Shown piece after piece: positions 1-11,097 of a stretch of 64,000 nucleotides of DNA. Under the pieces are notes generated by a model. It made no database searches and was not told the DNA's origin. It saw only the letters and a program-made list of their open reading frames with translations. The stretch's first letter is position 1. Each line of letters starts with the position of its first letter. Both the position numbers and the translations under genes were made by a program. The stretch comes from Clostridia bacterium (lineage in GTDB: Bacteria > Bacillota > Clostridia > Oscillospirales > Acutalibacteraceae): positions 1 through 64,000 of the forward strand of contig JAQXOB010000045.1 in assembly GCA_029098305.1 (NCBI GenBank). The letters are read 5' to 3'.

Positions 1-147
1 CAGGCTTATTTGAGTTGCGTCTTTTTCCGATTTTATACCTTTTTTCTTTCATTTTAGCTTATTTCTCATACTAATTTCCGTCAATTTCCCAAGGTAACTT
101 CTACTCCTTTCCTACTGTGGAACTTACTTTGGGAATTAACTTGATTT

Positions 148-1290
<1,143 letters not shown>

Positions 1291-1453
1291 TTAAATAAGC
1301 CGTTTTTTTCACAGAATTAGCAGAAAAGACAGGCATCTCCAATGCTGATACTATATAAGATTTTACTGATTGGTAAAATCTTATATACCATAAACAATGC
1401 AAGTCTAATATTTACAGTATATATGAAAACGCTAAAAATTTCAATAAAAATAA

Positions 1454-1488
1454 CGCAAGAGATTTTCCCCTGCGTTATCTTTAGGTTT
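1454..1488. terminator. hairpin downstream of the TA pair
   Basis: aacgca agagattttcccc tgcgtt inverted repeat beside the antitoxin stop. Confidence 0.4.
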
Positions 1489-1705
1489 ACTGGAATGTAG
1501 CAAGATTATCCCAATCAATATCTGCTTCATCAACAAATCCGCTTTTCTCTGCATCGGCGATGTGCTTCGCCTCCTCGGAGGTGACCTTTGTAAAATCAGG
1601 GTCCCACGCAAGCACGAGCTTCTTGATAAACTCATATGCAAAGTTCTTATCATCCTCCGGTAACATATCCATTAGTCTTGCGGCTTCCAATGCAACATTA
1701 GACAT
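1487..1705 (-). CDS. putative type II antitoxin (small acidic protein, partner of the adjacent RelE/ParE-like toxin)
   Basis: 72 aa acidic ORF 17 bp downstream of a RelE-like ORF on the same strand. Confidence 0.65.
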   Translation of the reverse strand: MSNVALEAARLMDMLPEDDKNFAYEFIKKLVLAWDPDFTKVTSEEAKHIADAEKSGFVDEADIDWDNLATFQ

Positions 1706-1722
1706 TTACTTACCCCCTTTTT

Positions 1723-1983
1723 TTATTTGTAAATATCTCCACGGTTTCCAATATCGATGATAAAAATAATTTCAATATGAGATTCTGCTCCGTATTTGTA
1801 AATGATACGCCAAGAACCGACTCTCAGTCTTTTACGGTTATCGGTATAACCTTGCATAAGTTTAATATCTCCAACAGGAGGTTTAAGGGTAAGACCGTTA
1901 ATCGCTTCCCGTATTCTTGTAACGGATTTCTTATTGAGCTTTGCTAAAAATTTTAAAGCGTCTTTTGAATATCTAATTATCAT
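1723..1983 (-). CDS. type II toxin, RelE/ParE family
   Basis: 86 aa; RelE-like pattern (FLAKLNKKSVTRIREAINGL..LMQGYTDNRKRLRVGSWRIIYKY...IEIIFIIDIGNRGDIYK). Confidence 0.85.
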   Translation of the reverse strand: MIIRYSKDALKFLAKLNKKSVTRIREAINGLTLKPPVGDIKLMQGYTDNRKRLRVGSWRIIYKYGAESHIEIIFIIDIGNRGDIYK

Positions 1984-2211
1984 AAATATATTCCACCATC
2001 AGTATATGTTTTTTCTATTTCTATCTTAACATATTATTGGCTAAAGTCAATAAATTAAATGTTAATTTTTCAGCTTTTGACTTTTGCAAAAATTGTTTTT
2101 TTATAGACATCGCCATGAATTTTATGAAAATATTTGAGTTTTCTGTAAACTTGCCAATTTTATGCAACTTGTATAATCAAAGATTAGATAAACTTAATTA
2201 TTTACTTGATG

Positions 2212-3237
2212 TCAACAAATAAACATCGCATCTCCAAAAGAGAAAAATCTGTAGTTCATAGAAACAGCTGTGTTATATGTATTCATAGTATTTTCATAAC
2301 CGCAAAATGCTGATACCAGCATTATCAATGTGCTTTCGGGTAAGTGGAAATTTGTAATCAGAGCATCCATCACATTAAATTTATATCCCGGATAGATGAA
2401 TATATCTGTCCAGCCACTACACTCTTTTATTTCTCCGTGGTCTCTTGCTGCAGACTCGATAGTGCGACAGCTTGTAGTGCCAACGCAGATAACTCTTTTG
2501 CCGTTTTTCTTTGCTTTGTTGATGGTGTCAGCCGCTTCAGATGATATCTGATAGAACTCTGAATGCATGGTATGCTCTGTTATTTCGTCAGCCTTTACCG
2601 GTCTGAATGTTCCAAGTCCTACGTGCAGTGTAACAAACGCAGTTTTTATACCTTTGTCCTTAATCTTTTTGAGTAACTCATCTGTAAAGTGCAAGCCTGC
2701 TGTAGGAGCAGCGGCTGAGCCTAGCTCTCTGCTATACACAGTCTGATATCTTTCTCTATCTTCAAGTTTTTCAGTAATGTATGGTGGCAGTGGCATCTCG
2801 CCAAGCTCGTCTAATATAGGGTAAAAATCATCAATTCTGTCAAACTCTATTATTCTGTTTCCGTCAGAAAGAACTTCTTTGATGACACCGTTTAGTTTTC
2901 CATCGCCAAAGCTGATTTGGCATCCCTCTTTTGCTTTTTTTCCCGGTTTTACCAATGTTTCCCAAACATTAGCTTCTATTTGTTTTAAGAGCAAAAGCTC
3001 TATCACTGCGCCGGTATCTTTTCTTACACCAAAAAGTCTTGCCGGCAAAACCCTAGAATCATTCAAAACAAGGCAATCGCCTTTGTTTAAATAATCAATT
3101 ATATCGTAAAAGTGCTTATGCTCCAGCGTGCCATCTTCCTTGTGCATCACAAGCAGTTTTGATGAATCACGAGGGTCTGCCGGTGTCTGAGCGATAAGCT
3201 CTTTTGGCAGATCATAATAAAAATCGCTTGTTTTCAT
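2212..3237 (-). CDS. queA: S-adenosylmethionine:tRNA ribosyltransferase-isomerase
   Basis: 341 aa; QueA motifs ([65 protein letters not shown]). Confidence 0.97.
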   Translation of the reverse strand: MKTSDFYYDLPKELIAQTPADPRDSSKLLVMHKEDGTLEHKHFYDIIDYLNKGDCLVLNDSRVLPARLFGVRKDTGAVIELLLLKQIEANVWETLVKPGKKAKEGCQISFGDGKLNGVIKEVLSDGNRIIEFDRIDDFYPILDELGEMPLPPYITEKLEDRERYQTVYSRELGSAAAPTAGLHFTDELLKKIKDKGIKTAFVTLHVGLGTFRPVKADEITEHTMHSEFYQISSEAADTINKAKKNGKRVICVGTTSCRTIESAARDHGEIKECSGWTDIFIYPGYKFNVMDALITNFHLPESTLIMLVSAFCGYENTMNTYNTAVSMNYRFFSFGDAMFIC

Positions 3238-3356
3238 AATTTATGCTGATAAGTGATCTCAAAAACATCACTTAAAAAATCCTTTCTAAATAAATTTCTT
3301 TTTTTGAATATGTTTTTAATTTATGGCGAAAATTAATTTGCAAACCTATAAATAAA

Positions 3357-3385
3357 TTGACATATTATACAATAAATGATATATT
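3357..3385 (+). promoter_or_regulatory. sigma-A-type promoter for asd
   Basis: TTGACA - 17 nt - TATATT upstream of asd. Confidence 0.6.
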
Positions 3386-3480
3386 AAATTGTGTAGCAAT
3401 ATAGATTATATGTTATTTTTTTACATATGGCAATACTTTTTTCATTTTTGAATTATTAATGTTTTGTGGAGGTTTTTCCG

Positions 3481-4557
3481 ATGAAAAAATATAATGTAGG
3501 TATAATAGGCGCAACAGGTATGGTAGGTCAGAGATTTATCACTTTATTATCCAACCATCCATGGTTTACAATCACGGCTCTTGCCGCCAGTGGTCGCTCA
3601 GCAGGCAAAAAATATTTTGAGGCAGTGGACGGCAGATGGAAGATGAACACAGACATTCCTCAGAATGTACATGATATGACTGTGCTTGATGCTAACGATA
3701 TAGATAGCGTTGCTTCCAAGGTTGATTTTGTTTTTTGTGCAGTAGATATGCCAAAAGATCAGATTCGTGCGCTTGAGGAGGCATATGCTAAGGCAGAATG
3801 TCCTGTAATTTCAAATAACAGCGCCCATCGTATGACATCTGATGTACCAATGATAGTGCCTGAGATAAACGCAGACCATGCAAAGATCATCCCTGCTCAG
3901 AGAGAACGATTGGGCACAAAGAAGGGCTTTATTGCGGTTAAGTCTAACTGCTCATTGCAGAGCTATGTGCCTGCTATACATCCTCTGATGGACTTGGGTG
4001 TTACTAAGATACTTGCTTGTACATATCAGGCTATCTCAGGAGCAGGAAAAACTTTTGAAACATGGCCTGAGATGGTGGATAACATCATACCATATATAGG
4101 CGGAGAAGAAGAAAAGTCTGAGAAAGAGCCTCTTAAGATTTGGGGTAAAATTGATGGGAATAAAATAGTAGATGCAGATGATATTATGATAACATCACAG
4201 TGCCTCAGAGTGCCGGTGAGTGATGGACACACAGCCGCTGTGTTTGTATCTTTTAAAGAAAAAGTGTCTATAGATGACTTAAAAGCAAGAATGATAAATT
4301 ATAAAGGAAGAGCTCAAGAGCTAAATCTGCCTAGTGCGCCTAAGCAATTTATCTATTATTTCGAGGAGAACGATCGTCCTCAGATAAAGAGTGAGAGAAA
4401 CCTTGAAAACGGTATGGCAATATCTGTTGGCAGGTTGAGAGAAGATACTCAATATGACGTTAAATTCATATGTATGTCTCATAACACATTAAGAGGTGCT
4501 GCTGGTGGTGCTGTGCTTATGGCAGAGTTGCTTTGTGCTGAGGGATATATCGACTGA
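3481..4557 (+). CDS. asd: aspartate-semialdehyde dehydrogenase
   Basis: MKKYNVGIIGATGMVGQRFITLL, SNCSLQSY, QAISGAGK; start chosen at 3481 after a GGAGG RBS. Confidence 0.95.
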   Translation: MKKYNVGIIGATGMVGQRFITLLSNHPWFTITALAASGRSAGKKYFEAVDGRWKMNTDIPQNVHDMTVLDANDIDSVASKVDFVFCAVDMPKDQIRALEEAYAKAECPVISNNSAHRMTSDVPMIVPEINADHAKIIPAQRERLGTKKGFIAVKSNCSLQSYVPAIHPLMDLGVTKILACTYQAISGAGKTFETWPEMVDNIIPYIGGEEEKSEKEPLKIWGKIDGNKIVDADDIMITSQCLRVPVSDGHTAAVFVSFKEKVSIDDLKARMINYKGRAQELNLPSAPKQFIYYFEENDRPQIKSERNLENGMAISVGRLREDTQYDVKFICMSHNTLRGAAGGAVLMAELLCAEGYID

Positions 4558-4579
4558 TTTTTTAGGGGAGATAATTTTA

Positions 4580-5467
4580 ATGAAAAAAGTTATATTTGAG
4601 GGTGCAGCAGTAGCACTTGTTACACCAATGTATGAGGATGGCTCTGTAAACTATGATGTTTATGAAAAGCTTGTAGATTTTCAAATAGAAAACGGAACAG
4701 ATGCTCTTGTGGTAATGGGCACAACAGGTGAGTCTGTGTGTATGCACAACGAAGAACGTGAAAGGCTTGTAGACATCACAGTGCAAAAAGCCAAAGGCAA
4801 AGTACCTATCATAGTAGGAACAGGCAGTAATGACACTAATTATAGTATAATGCGTTCTAAAAAGGCAGAGGCATTAGGAGCAGATGCCGTGCTGTGTGTT
4901 ACACCATATTATAACAAAACATCACAAGATGGTTTGGTTCAGCATTATAACATGATAGCAGACAGCGTAGATATACCGGTGATATTATACAATGTGCCAT
5001 CAAGAACAGGCGTAAATATCAAGCCTGAAACTTACTACAAACTATCGAAACATCCCAATATTGTAGCTACAAAAGAAGCCAACGGCGATATCTCCAGTGT
5101 GGCAAAGACGATATCTTTATGCGGGGATGATCTTACAGTATATTCCGGCAATGACGATCAGACAGTACCTCTAATGTCACTTGGTGCTAAAGGTGTTATA
5201 TCTGTTTTTTCCAATATTATGCCAAGAGAATGTCATGCGCTTACTCAGGCTATGTTAAATAGCGACATCCGCGAGGGTTCCAGACTCCAGCTTAAATATC
5301 TGGAGCTTATGAATGCGTTGTTTATGGATGTTAATCCTATACCTGTAAAAGCGGCTATGAATCTGTTGGGATATAATTGTGGAAACTGCCGTATGCCGCT
5401 CGTTCCGATGGCAGATGGTGAACTGGAAAAGCTGAAAAACTGTATGAAAAAATACGGACTACTATAA
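4580..5467 (+). CDS. dapA: 4-hydroxy-tetrahydrodipicolinate synthase
   Basis: GTTGES, VTPYYNKTSQDGLVQHY, YNVPSRTGVNI, KEANGD; start chosen at the ATG after ggggag. Confidence 0.96.
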   Translation: MKKVIFEGAAVALVTPMYEDGSVNYDVYEKLVDFQIENGTDALVVMGTTGESVCMHNEERERLVDITVQKAKGKVPIIVGTGSNDTNYSIMRSKKAEALGADAVLCVTPYYNKTSQDGLVQHYNMIADSVDIPVILYNVPSRTGVNIKPETYYKLSKHPNIVATKEANGDISSVAKTISLCGDDLTVYSGNDDQTVPLMSLGAKGVISVFSNIMPRECHALTQAMLNSDIREGSRLQLKYLELMNALFMDVNPIPVKAAMNLLGYNCGNCRMPLVPMADGELEKLKNCMKKYGLL

Positions 5468-5504
5468 AATACATAAACTAAATTTTCAGGATGTGAAAAG
5501 AGGT

Positions 5505-6269
5505 ATGAGTATGACAGAAATTATTTTGTGCGGATGCAACGGAAAAATGGGTAAAAATATTTCCGCTATCGCTTCTCAGACTGAGGGTTTTTCAGTGGTG
5601 GCAGGTGTAGATGTCTTTGCTGAAGCAGAAACACGATTTCCTGTTTTTAAGAGTTTTGCAGATATGAAAGAGTATCCCGGCGCTGTTATCATTGATTTTT
5701 CGCATCCATCAGTGCTTCAAAATCTGCTTTCATACGCCATAAAGCACAAAAACCCTTGTGTAATTTGTACAACAGGACTTTCTGAAAATGATGTAGCAAA
5801 AATAAAAAAGGCAAGCGAAAAAATACCTATATTCTATTCGGGTAATATGTCAATAGGAATAAATCTACTGATTTCACTTGCAAAGACAGCGGCAAAGACT
5901 CTAGGCAACGATTTTGATATTGAGATAATAGAGAAGCATCATAATCTTAAGCTCGATGCACCTAGTGGAACAGCATTTATGATTGCAAACGCTGTAAACG
6001 AATCTAATGATCACAAATACATATATGACCGCCACAATGTGAGAAAAAGACGTGATAAAAAAGAGATTGGTATGCACTCAGTAAGAGGAGGCACAATAGT
6101 TGGTGAGCATGAGATAATCTTCGCAGGCAATGACGAGGTTATCACTGTATCTCATAGCGCACAGTCAAAAACTGTGTTTGCACAGGGTGCAATAAGAGCT
6201 TCTGAGTTTTTAAAAGATAAAAAAAGCGGTATGTATGATATGAATGATATAATACGTTCAAAAATTTGA
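5505..6269 (+). CDS. dapB: 4-hydroxy-tetrahydrodipicolinate reductase
   Basis: GCNGKMGK, DFSHPS, EIIEKHHNLKLDAPSGTA, GMHSVRGGTIVGEHEIIFAG. Confidence 0.95.
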   Translation: MSMTEIILCGCNGKMGKNISAIASQTEGFSVVAGVDVFAEAETRFPVFKSFADMKEYPGAVIIDFSHPSVLQNLLSYAIKHKNPCVICTTGLSENDVAKIKKASEKIPIFYSGNMSIGINLLISLAKTAAKTLGNDFDIEIIEKHHNLKLDAPSGTAFMIANAVNESNDHKYIYDRHNVRKRRDKKEIGMHSVRGGTIVGEHEIIFAGNDEVITVSHSAQSKTVFAQGAIRASEFLKDKKSGMYDMNDIIRSKI

Positions 6270-6294
6270 CAAAGGGGGTTAAGAAAACAAAGTC

Positions 6295-8433
6295 ATGGGA
6301 AAAAAACAAAAAAAGAAAGTACACGTTTCACCAAAAACAAAGTATGGTTATCCATATCATAACAGAGAGTTAAGCTGGATGGACTTTAATAATCGTGTGC
6401 TTGAGGAAGCCTTTGAAAAGGAAAATCCAATTTTTGAAAGAATGAAGTTTTTATCTATAACAGCATCAAACCTTGATGAGTTCTTTATGGTGAGAGTAGC
6501 TGGAATTTCGGAACAAATTCATTCTAATTACACTTCCCCTGACCCATCAGGCTTATCACCCAAAATGCAGATGGAAAAGCTAAGTGAAAAGATTCATCGC
6601 TTTTCTGAAAAGCAGTATAACTGCTATAATCGCTCGCTGATACCTGCGCTAAAAAAATATGGTTTTCATTTTTTGAGTTTGCAGGAGCTAAACGATAAGC
6701 AAAAGAAATTTATAAAAAAATATTTTATGCATATAGTCTTTCCTGTGCTAACCCCGCTGGCTGTAGACACAAGCAGACCATTCCCTTTGCTCGGAAACAA
6801 AACTGTAAATATAGCAGTTAGACTTCGCACAGAGGATAAGGAAAACGCATTTGCACTTTTGCAGGTTCCATCTATATTGCCTAGATTTCTTGAGTTGCCA
6901 TCTCAGAGTGGTAAAAAAGAATTTATATTATTGGAAAATGTAATTCTTGATAATCTTAAAGATGTATTTGAGGTTTATAAGATAAAATCATCATGTATAT
7001 TCAGAATAACAAGAGACAGCGATCTTGAAATTGATGAAGAGGCTGACGATTTGCTGATAGAGATAGAAAAATCTATCAAGAAGCGCAAGAGGGGTAAGCC
7101 TATTCGACTTGAGCTTCAAGGAGCGTGCGACAAGGAACTAGAAAAATTCCTTATTACTATGCTTGATGTGGAGCCATGTGATATCTATCATCAGCATGGA
7201 CCACTTGACCTCACGTTTTTATCCAAGTTTTCATCAATGGATGATTACCCACAACATTTGTTTAAACCTATAGTTCCGGTAGATCCACCGGCAGAGTTTT
7301 ATGGATATGATGATGTGTTTGAGGCTATCAGAGAAAAAGATCGTCTTGTGCATCATCCTTATGAGAGCTTCAGCACAGTGGTAAACTTTATCAGGCAGGC
7401 TGCTGACGATGAAAACGTGCTTGCAATAAAGCAGACTTTGTATCGTGTGAGCGGAAAGTCCCCTATAATCGAGGCGCTTATAAGAGCAGCCGAAAATGGC
7501 AAGCAGGTAACAGTCTTAGTGGAGCTAAAGGCACGCTTTGACGAAGAAAACAATATTCATTGGGCCAAGAAGCTTGAAAAAGCAGGTTGCCATGTTATAT
7601 ACGGAGTACATGGTCTCAAAACTCACTGTAAGATAGCCCTTGTGGTGTGCAAAGAGGAAAATGGAATTCGCAGATATATTCATATGGGTACAGGCAATTA
7701 TAACGATATTACAGCACGATTCTATACAGATATTGGTATGTTTACTTGTCGTGAAGATTATGGCGAAGATGCCTCATGTCTATTTAATGTGCTCACAGGC
7801 TATTCCAGACCTCCCGAATACAACAGATTTATTGTAGCCCCAAAGGGTATGAGAAGCTTTTTTGAAGAGAAAATAAAGGCAGAAATAGAAAATTCCAAAA
7901 AAGGGCTTCCGTCAGGTATTATAGTTAAGGTTAACTCACTGGTTGATCCGGAGATAATCAAGTTGTTATATAAGGCGTCTCAGGCAGGTGTAAAGATACA
8001 GCTTATAGTGCGTGGAATATGCTGTCTGATACCCGGCATAGAGGGTATTAGTGAAAATATCACTGTAAATAGTATTGTAGGACAATTGCTTGAGCATAGC
8101 AGAATCTTTATTTTTGAAAATAACGGTGACAAGCTCATATATATGGGCAGTGCCGACTGGATGCCAAGAAACCTCGATCGCAGGGTAGAGCTTGTGTTTC
8201 CTGTGCTTGATGAAGATCTCAGGAGGCGTGTATGTGAGATTATAGATGTATCTCTGAGAGATACAATCAACAGACGCATACAGCACAGCGATACTTCCTA
8301 TGTCCTTGTAGACAGACGTGGCAAAAAGAAATGCAATAGTCAAAAAGTTCTTTCGCAGATGGCAAAGGAAGCATATATTGAAGCAAAACAAAGATACGAG
8401 GAAAGCAAAGAAATTAAAAACGAAGATAACTAA
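6295..8433 (+). CDS. ppk1: polyphosphate kinase 1
   Basis: 712 aa; NRELSWMDFNNRVLEEA, FPVLTPLAVD, GLKTHCKIALVV, HMGTGNYND, SADWMPRNLDRRVE. Confidence 0.97.
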   Translation: MGKKQKKKVHVSPKTKYGYPYHNRELSWMDFNNRVLEEAFEKENPIFERMKFLSITASNLDEFFMVRVAGISEQIHSNYTSPDPSGLSPKMQMEKLSEKIHRFSEKQYNCYNRSLIPALKKYGFHFLSLQELNDKQKKFIKKYFMHIVFPVLTPLAVDTSRPFPLLGNKTVNIAVRLRTEDKENAFALLQVPSILPRFLELPSQSGKKEFILLENVILDNLKDVFEVYKIKSSCIFRITRDSDLEIDEEADDLLIEIEKSIKKRKRGKPIRLELQGACDKELEKFLITMLDVEPCDIYHQHGPLDLTFLSKFSSMDDYPQHLFKPIVPVDPPAEFYGYDDVFEAIREKDRLVHHPYESFSTVVNFIRQAADDENVLAIKQTLYRVSGKSPIIEALIRAAENGKQVTVLVELKARFDEENNIHWAKKLEKAGCHVIYGVHGLKTHCKIALVVCKEENGIRRYIHMGTGNYNDITARFYTDIGMFTCREDYGEDASCLFNVLTGYSRPPEYNRFIVAPKGMRSFFEEKIKAEIENSKKGLPSGIIVKVNSLVDPEIIKLLYKASQAGVKIQLIVRGICCLIPGIEGISENITVNSIVGQLLEHSRIFIFENNGDKLIYMGSADWMPRNLDRRVELVFPVLDEDLRRRVCEIIDVSLRDTINRRIQHSDTSYVLVDRRGKKKCNSQKVLSQMAKEAYIEAKQRYEESKEIKNEDN

Positions 8434-8457
8434 ATTTAATAGGAAAGGATGTCAGCA

Positions 8458-9540
8458 ATGAAAAGAATAGGTATTCTAACAAGTGGCGGAGATTGTCAAG
8501 GGCTAAACGCAGCAATAAGAGGTGTTGCTAAGGCACTATATGAGCATTATGGCGAAGAAAAGCTTGAAATCATCGGTATACAAGATGGTTACAAAGGTCT
8601 GATTCATGGCCAGTACAAAAAGCTGGAGAAAAAAGACCTTTCCGGCATCCTTACCATGGGTGGAACTATCCTGGGTACATCACGTCAGCCATTCAAGCTC
8701 ATGCGTGTCATTGACGAGGCAGATAACGTAGATAAAGTTGCAGCTATGAAGGAAAATTACAAGAAGATGAAGCTGGATTGCATTGCTATATTAGGCGGTA
8801 ATGGCACACAAAAAACAGCAAATCTTCTAAGAGAAGAAGGACTTAATGTGGTTTCACTGCCAAAAACTATTGATAATGATCTATGGGGAACAGAGATGAC
8901 ATTTGGATTCCAAAGTGCTGTAGACATCGCTACAAATGTTATCGACTGTATTCACACCACAGCCACATCGCATGGCAGAGTTTTCATAGTAGAGCTAATG
9001 GGACACAAGGCCGGTTGGCTCACACTATATGCAGGTATAGCAGGCGGTGCAGATATTATCTTGATACCAGAGATACCATATGACCTCAAGTCTGTTATCA
9101 AGACATTAAAAGCCCGTACTGAGAGCGGAAAAAACTTCTCTATTCTTGCAGTTGCTGAGGGTGCGATATCAAAGGAATACGCCTCATTACCAAAAAAACA
9201 GCGCAAGCAAGCTATGGCTCAGATTCCTTATCCATCAATCTCATATAAACTGGCGCACGAGATAGAAGAGGCAACAGGTCAAGAGACAAGAGTTACAGTG
9301 CCTGGTCATTTTCAGAGAGGTGGCAGTCCTTGTCCTTATGACAGAGTGCTTTCCTCAAGACTTGGTACAGCAGCCGCACAGCTTATTATAGAGAAAAAAT
9401 ATGGAAATATGGTTGCTGTTAAGGGTAATGATATAGTTGCAGTGCCACTTGAAGAGGTAGCAGGCAAGATAAAGACAGTCCCAACAGATTCACCGGTGAT
9501 TCAGAGTGCTAGAGAGCTTGGCATTTGCTTCGGTGATTGA
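8458..9540 (+). CDS. pfkA: 6-phosphofructokinase
   Basis: GILTSGGDCQGLNAAIRG, GGNGTQ, PKTIDND, VELMGHKAGWL, GHFQRGGSPCPYDR. Confidence 0.95.
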   Translation: MKRIGILTSGGDCQGLNAAIRGVAKALYEHYGEEKLEIIGIQDGYKGLIHGQYKKLEKKDLSGILTMGGTILGTSRQPFKLMRVIDEADNVDKVAAMKENYKKMKLDCIAILGGNGTQKTANLLREEGLNVVSLPKTIDNDLWGTEMTFGFQSAVDIATNVIDCIHTTATSHGRVFIVELMGHKAGWLTLYAGIAGGADIILIPEIPYDLKSVIKTLKARTESGKNFSILAVAEGAISKEYASLPKKQRKQAMAQIPYPSISYKLAHEIEEATGQETRVTVPGHFQRGGSPCPYDRVLSSRLGTAAAQLIIEKKYGNMVAVKGNDIVAVPLEEVAGKIKTVPTDSPVIQSARELGICFGD

Positions 9541-9588
9541 TATACCACATAGATTTTAAAATAATCACAGCAAAGGAGCTAGAAAAAC

Positions 9589-10086
9589 ATGTCAGATTTT
9601 AAAGAATCATCAGCAAGCGGTAGACTGATAACACAGGAGAGAAAAAGATTAGCTTTTTTTGGGTTGCCATTTACATTTACAAAATATCTTCTTACCGAGA
9701 AAAAATTGATAGTATATTCAGGTTTTTTCACGACCACCGAAGAGGAGATTCTTCTCTATAGAGTGCTTGATATTTCTCGCAAGCGTAACCTTTTTCAAAA
9801 AATGTTCGGTTTGGGTACTATCACTATATCGTCGCAGGATAAGAGCATGCCTGTGCTTGAGATGAAAAATGTGAAAAATTCAAATGATTTTAAAAACATT
9901 CTTTCTGAGCAGGTAGAATGTGAAAAGAAGCGTATGAATGTAAGAGCCGGTGAGTTTATTGGAGTGTCTACACATGATCATCATGATCACCATGGCTCTG
10001 ATTTGGATTTCGACCACGATTGCGATTTTGATAACGACGGTATACCTGACCATTCTCCTGATTTCCATGATGGATACAACGCTTAA
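9589..10086 (+). CDS. PH-domain-like (YdbT/bPH2-type) protein with His/Asp-rich C-terminal tail
   Basis: YLLTEKKLIVYSGFFTTTEEEILLYRVLDISRKRNLFQKMFGLGTITI is a bPH2-like signature; tail HDHHDHHGSDLDFDHDCDFDNDGIPDH. Confidence 0.8.
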   Translation: MSDFKESSASGRLITQERKRLAFFGLPFTFTKYLLTEKKLIVYSGFFTTTEEEILLYRVLDISRKRNLFQKMFGLGTITISSQDKSMPVLEMKNVKNSNDFKNILSEQVECEKKRMNVRAGEFIGVSTHDHHDHHGSDLDFDHDCDFDNDGIPDHSPDFHDGYNA

Positions 10087-10107
10087 TAATAAGATTTGAA
10101 AAAACCA

Positions 10108-10146
10108 ACGGCAGCAATGAGTTTGTTTAACTCGTATGCTGCCGTG
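10108..10146. terminator. bidirectional Rho-independent-type hairpin
   Basis: cggcagca..gagtt tgttt aactc..tgctgccg between convergent genes. Confidence 0.65.
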
Positions 10147-10149
10147 TTG

Positions 10150-11037
10150 TTATTTGCAGAATATTTCAAGTATTTTATCTTTTTGCTTCATCACTGCATT
10201 GTAGCCTTCTTCTATAGTTTTTTCTACATTATCTATAACAAAAAGTGCTGTGTTTTCATTTTTTATCTGGATTGCAAGATCTGCCAGCTTCATAGATTCT
10301 CTTGTGCTATCAATAGAATATAAGTCGAGTGCTCTCAGCACCACCTTTACTATGCCATCTAGTCCTACAGACGGTGTATAGTCTGTTATATCAAATCCAA
10401 GTGCAAGCACCTTGCCAACGCCCATATCACGCAGTATTTTTACAGGCAGATTATCCTTTGCTCCACCGTCTATAAAATTGTATTTGTCATATGTGCAAGT
10501 AGTATAAATACCGGGAAACGACATACTGGCTCTTACAGCAAGCTCCAGAGGAGCACCCGTTATGTAGTGTATATGCTCGTTTTCAAGATGTTCATCACAA
10601 GTGGTAAATATACATTCGTCTGTTGTATTTGTGTCTACGGTGCATATAGATAGATTAATTGGCAAGTCGGAAAATCCCTTTATCCCTTTTTCGTCCATCA
10701 TCTGTTTGACCACATCAGATATAATTTCACCCGATTTAAGGCCATCTTTTTTTATATTTTTATTTACACCAAATTGCACAAGAGACTTGAAGATAAAACC
10801 ACGGTCTATATCTGCAAGAGTTTTCCAGTGCTTTGTTGCAGCCACTTCCATTTCATCGGGAGTATATTCCATAGCCATAAGAGCAGCTATAACCGAACCT
10901 GAGCTGGTTCCGGATACATACTGAGGCTTTACCCCCAACTCATATAATGCTCGTATAGCACCTATGTGTGCTATACCTTGCAGACCACCGCCTGAGAATG
11001 ATATTCCAATAGCATTTGATCTATCTGAATCAAACAT
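10150..11037 (-). CDS. patatin-like phospholipase family protein
   Basis: GISFSGGGLQGIAHIGAIRAL, GTSSGS (GxSxG), DGGAKDNLPV (DGG/DGA dyad). Confidence 0.93.
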   Translation of the reverse strand: MFDSDRSNAIGISFSGGGLQGIAHIGAIRALYELGVKPQYVSGTSSGSVIAALMAMEYTPDEMEVAATKHWKTLADIDRGFIFKSLVQFGVNKNIKKDGLKSGEIISDVVKQMMDEKGIKGFSDLPINLSICTVDTNTTDECIFTTCDEHLENEHIHYITGAPLELAVRASMSFPGIYTTCTYDKYNFIDGGAKDNLPVKILRDMGVGKVLALGFDITDYTPSVGLDGIVKVVLRALDLYSIDSTRESMKLADLAIQIKNENTALFVIDNVEKTIEEGYNAVMKQKDKILEIFCK

Positions 11038-11097
11038 AATTTATAACCAATGATACCGGTTGCCTCAAAAGGCTTGTATCTTCCTTTCATATTTATC

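Noticed and set aside
1-52. Possible minus-strand start MKEKRYKIGKRRNSNKP... running off the left edge
   Set aside because: Only 17 codons visible, no clear RBS, no recognisable product.
7966-8391. 141-aa antisense ORF inside ppk1
   Set aside because: Lies wholly antisense to a well-supported gene; no domain or RBS.
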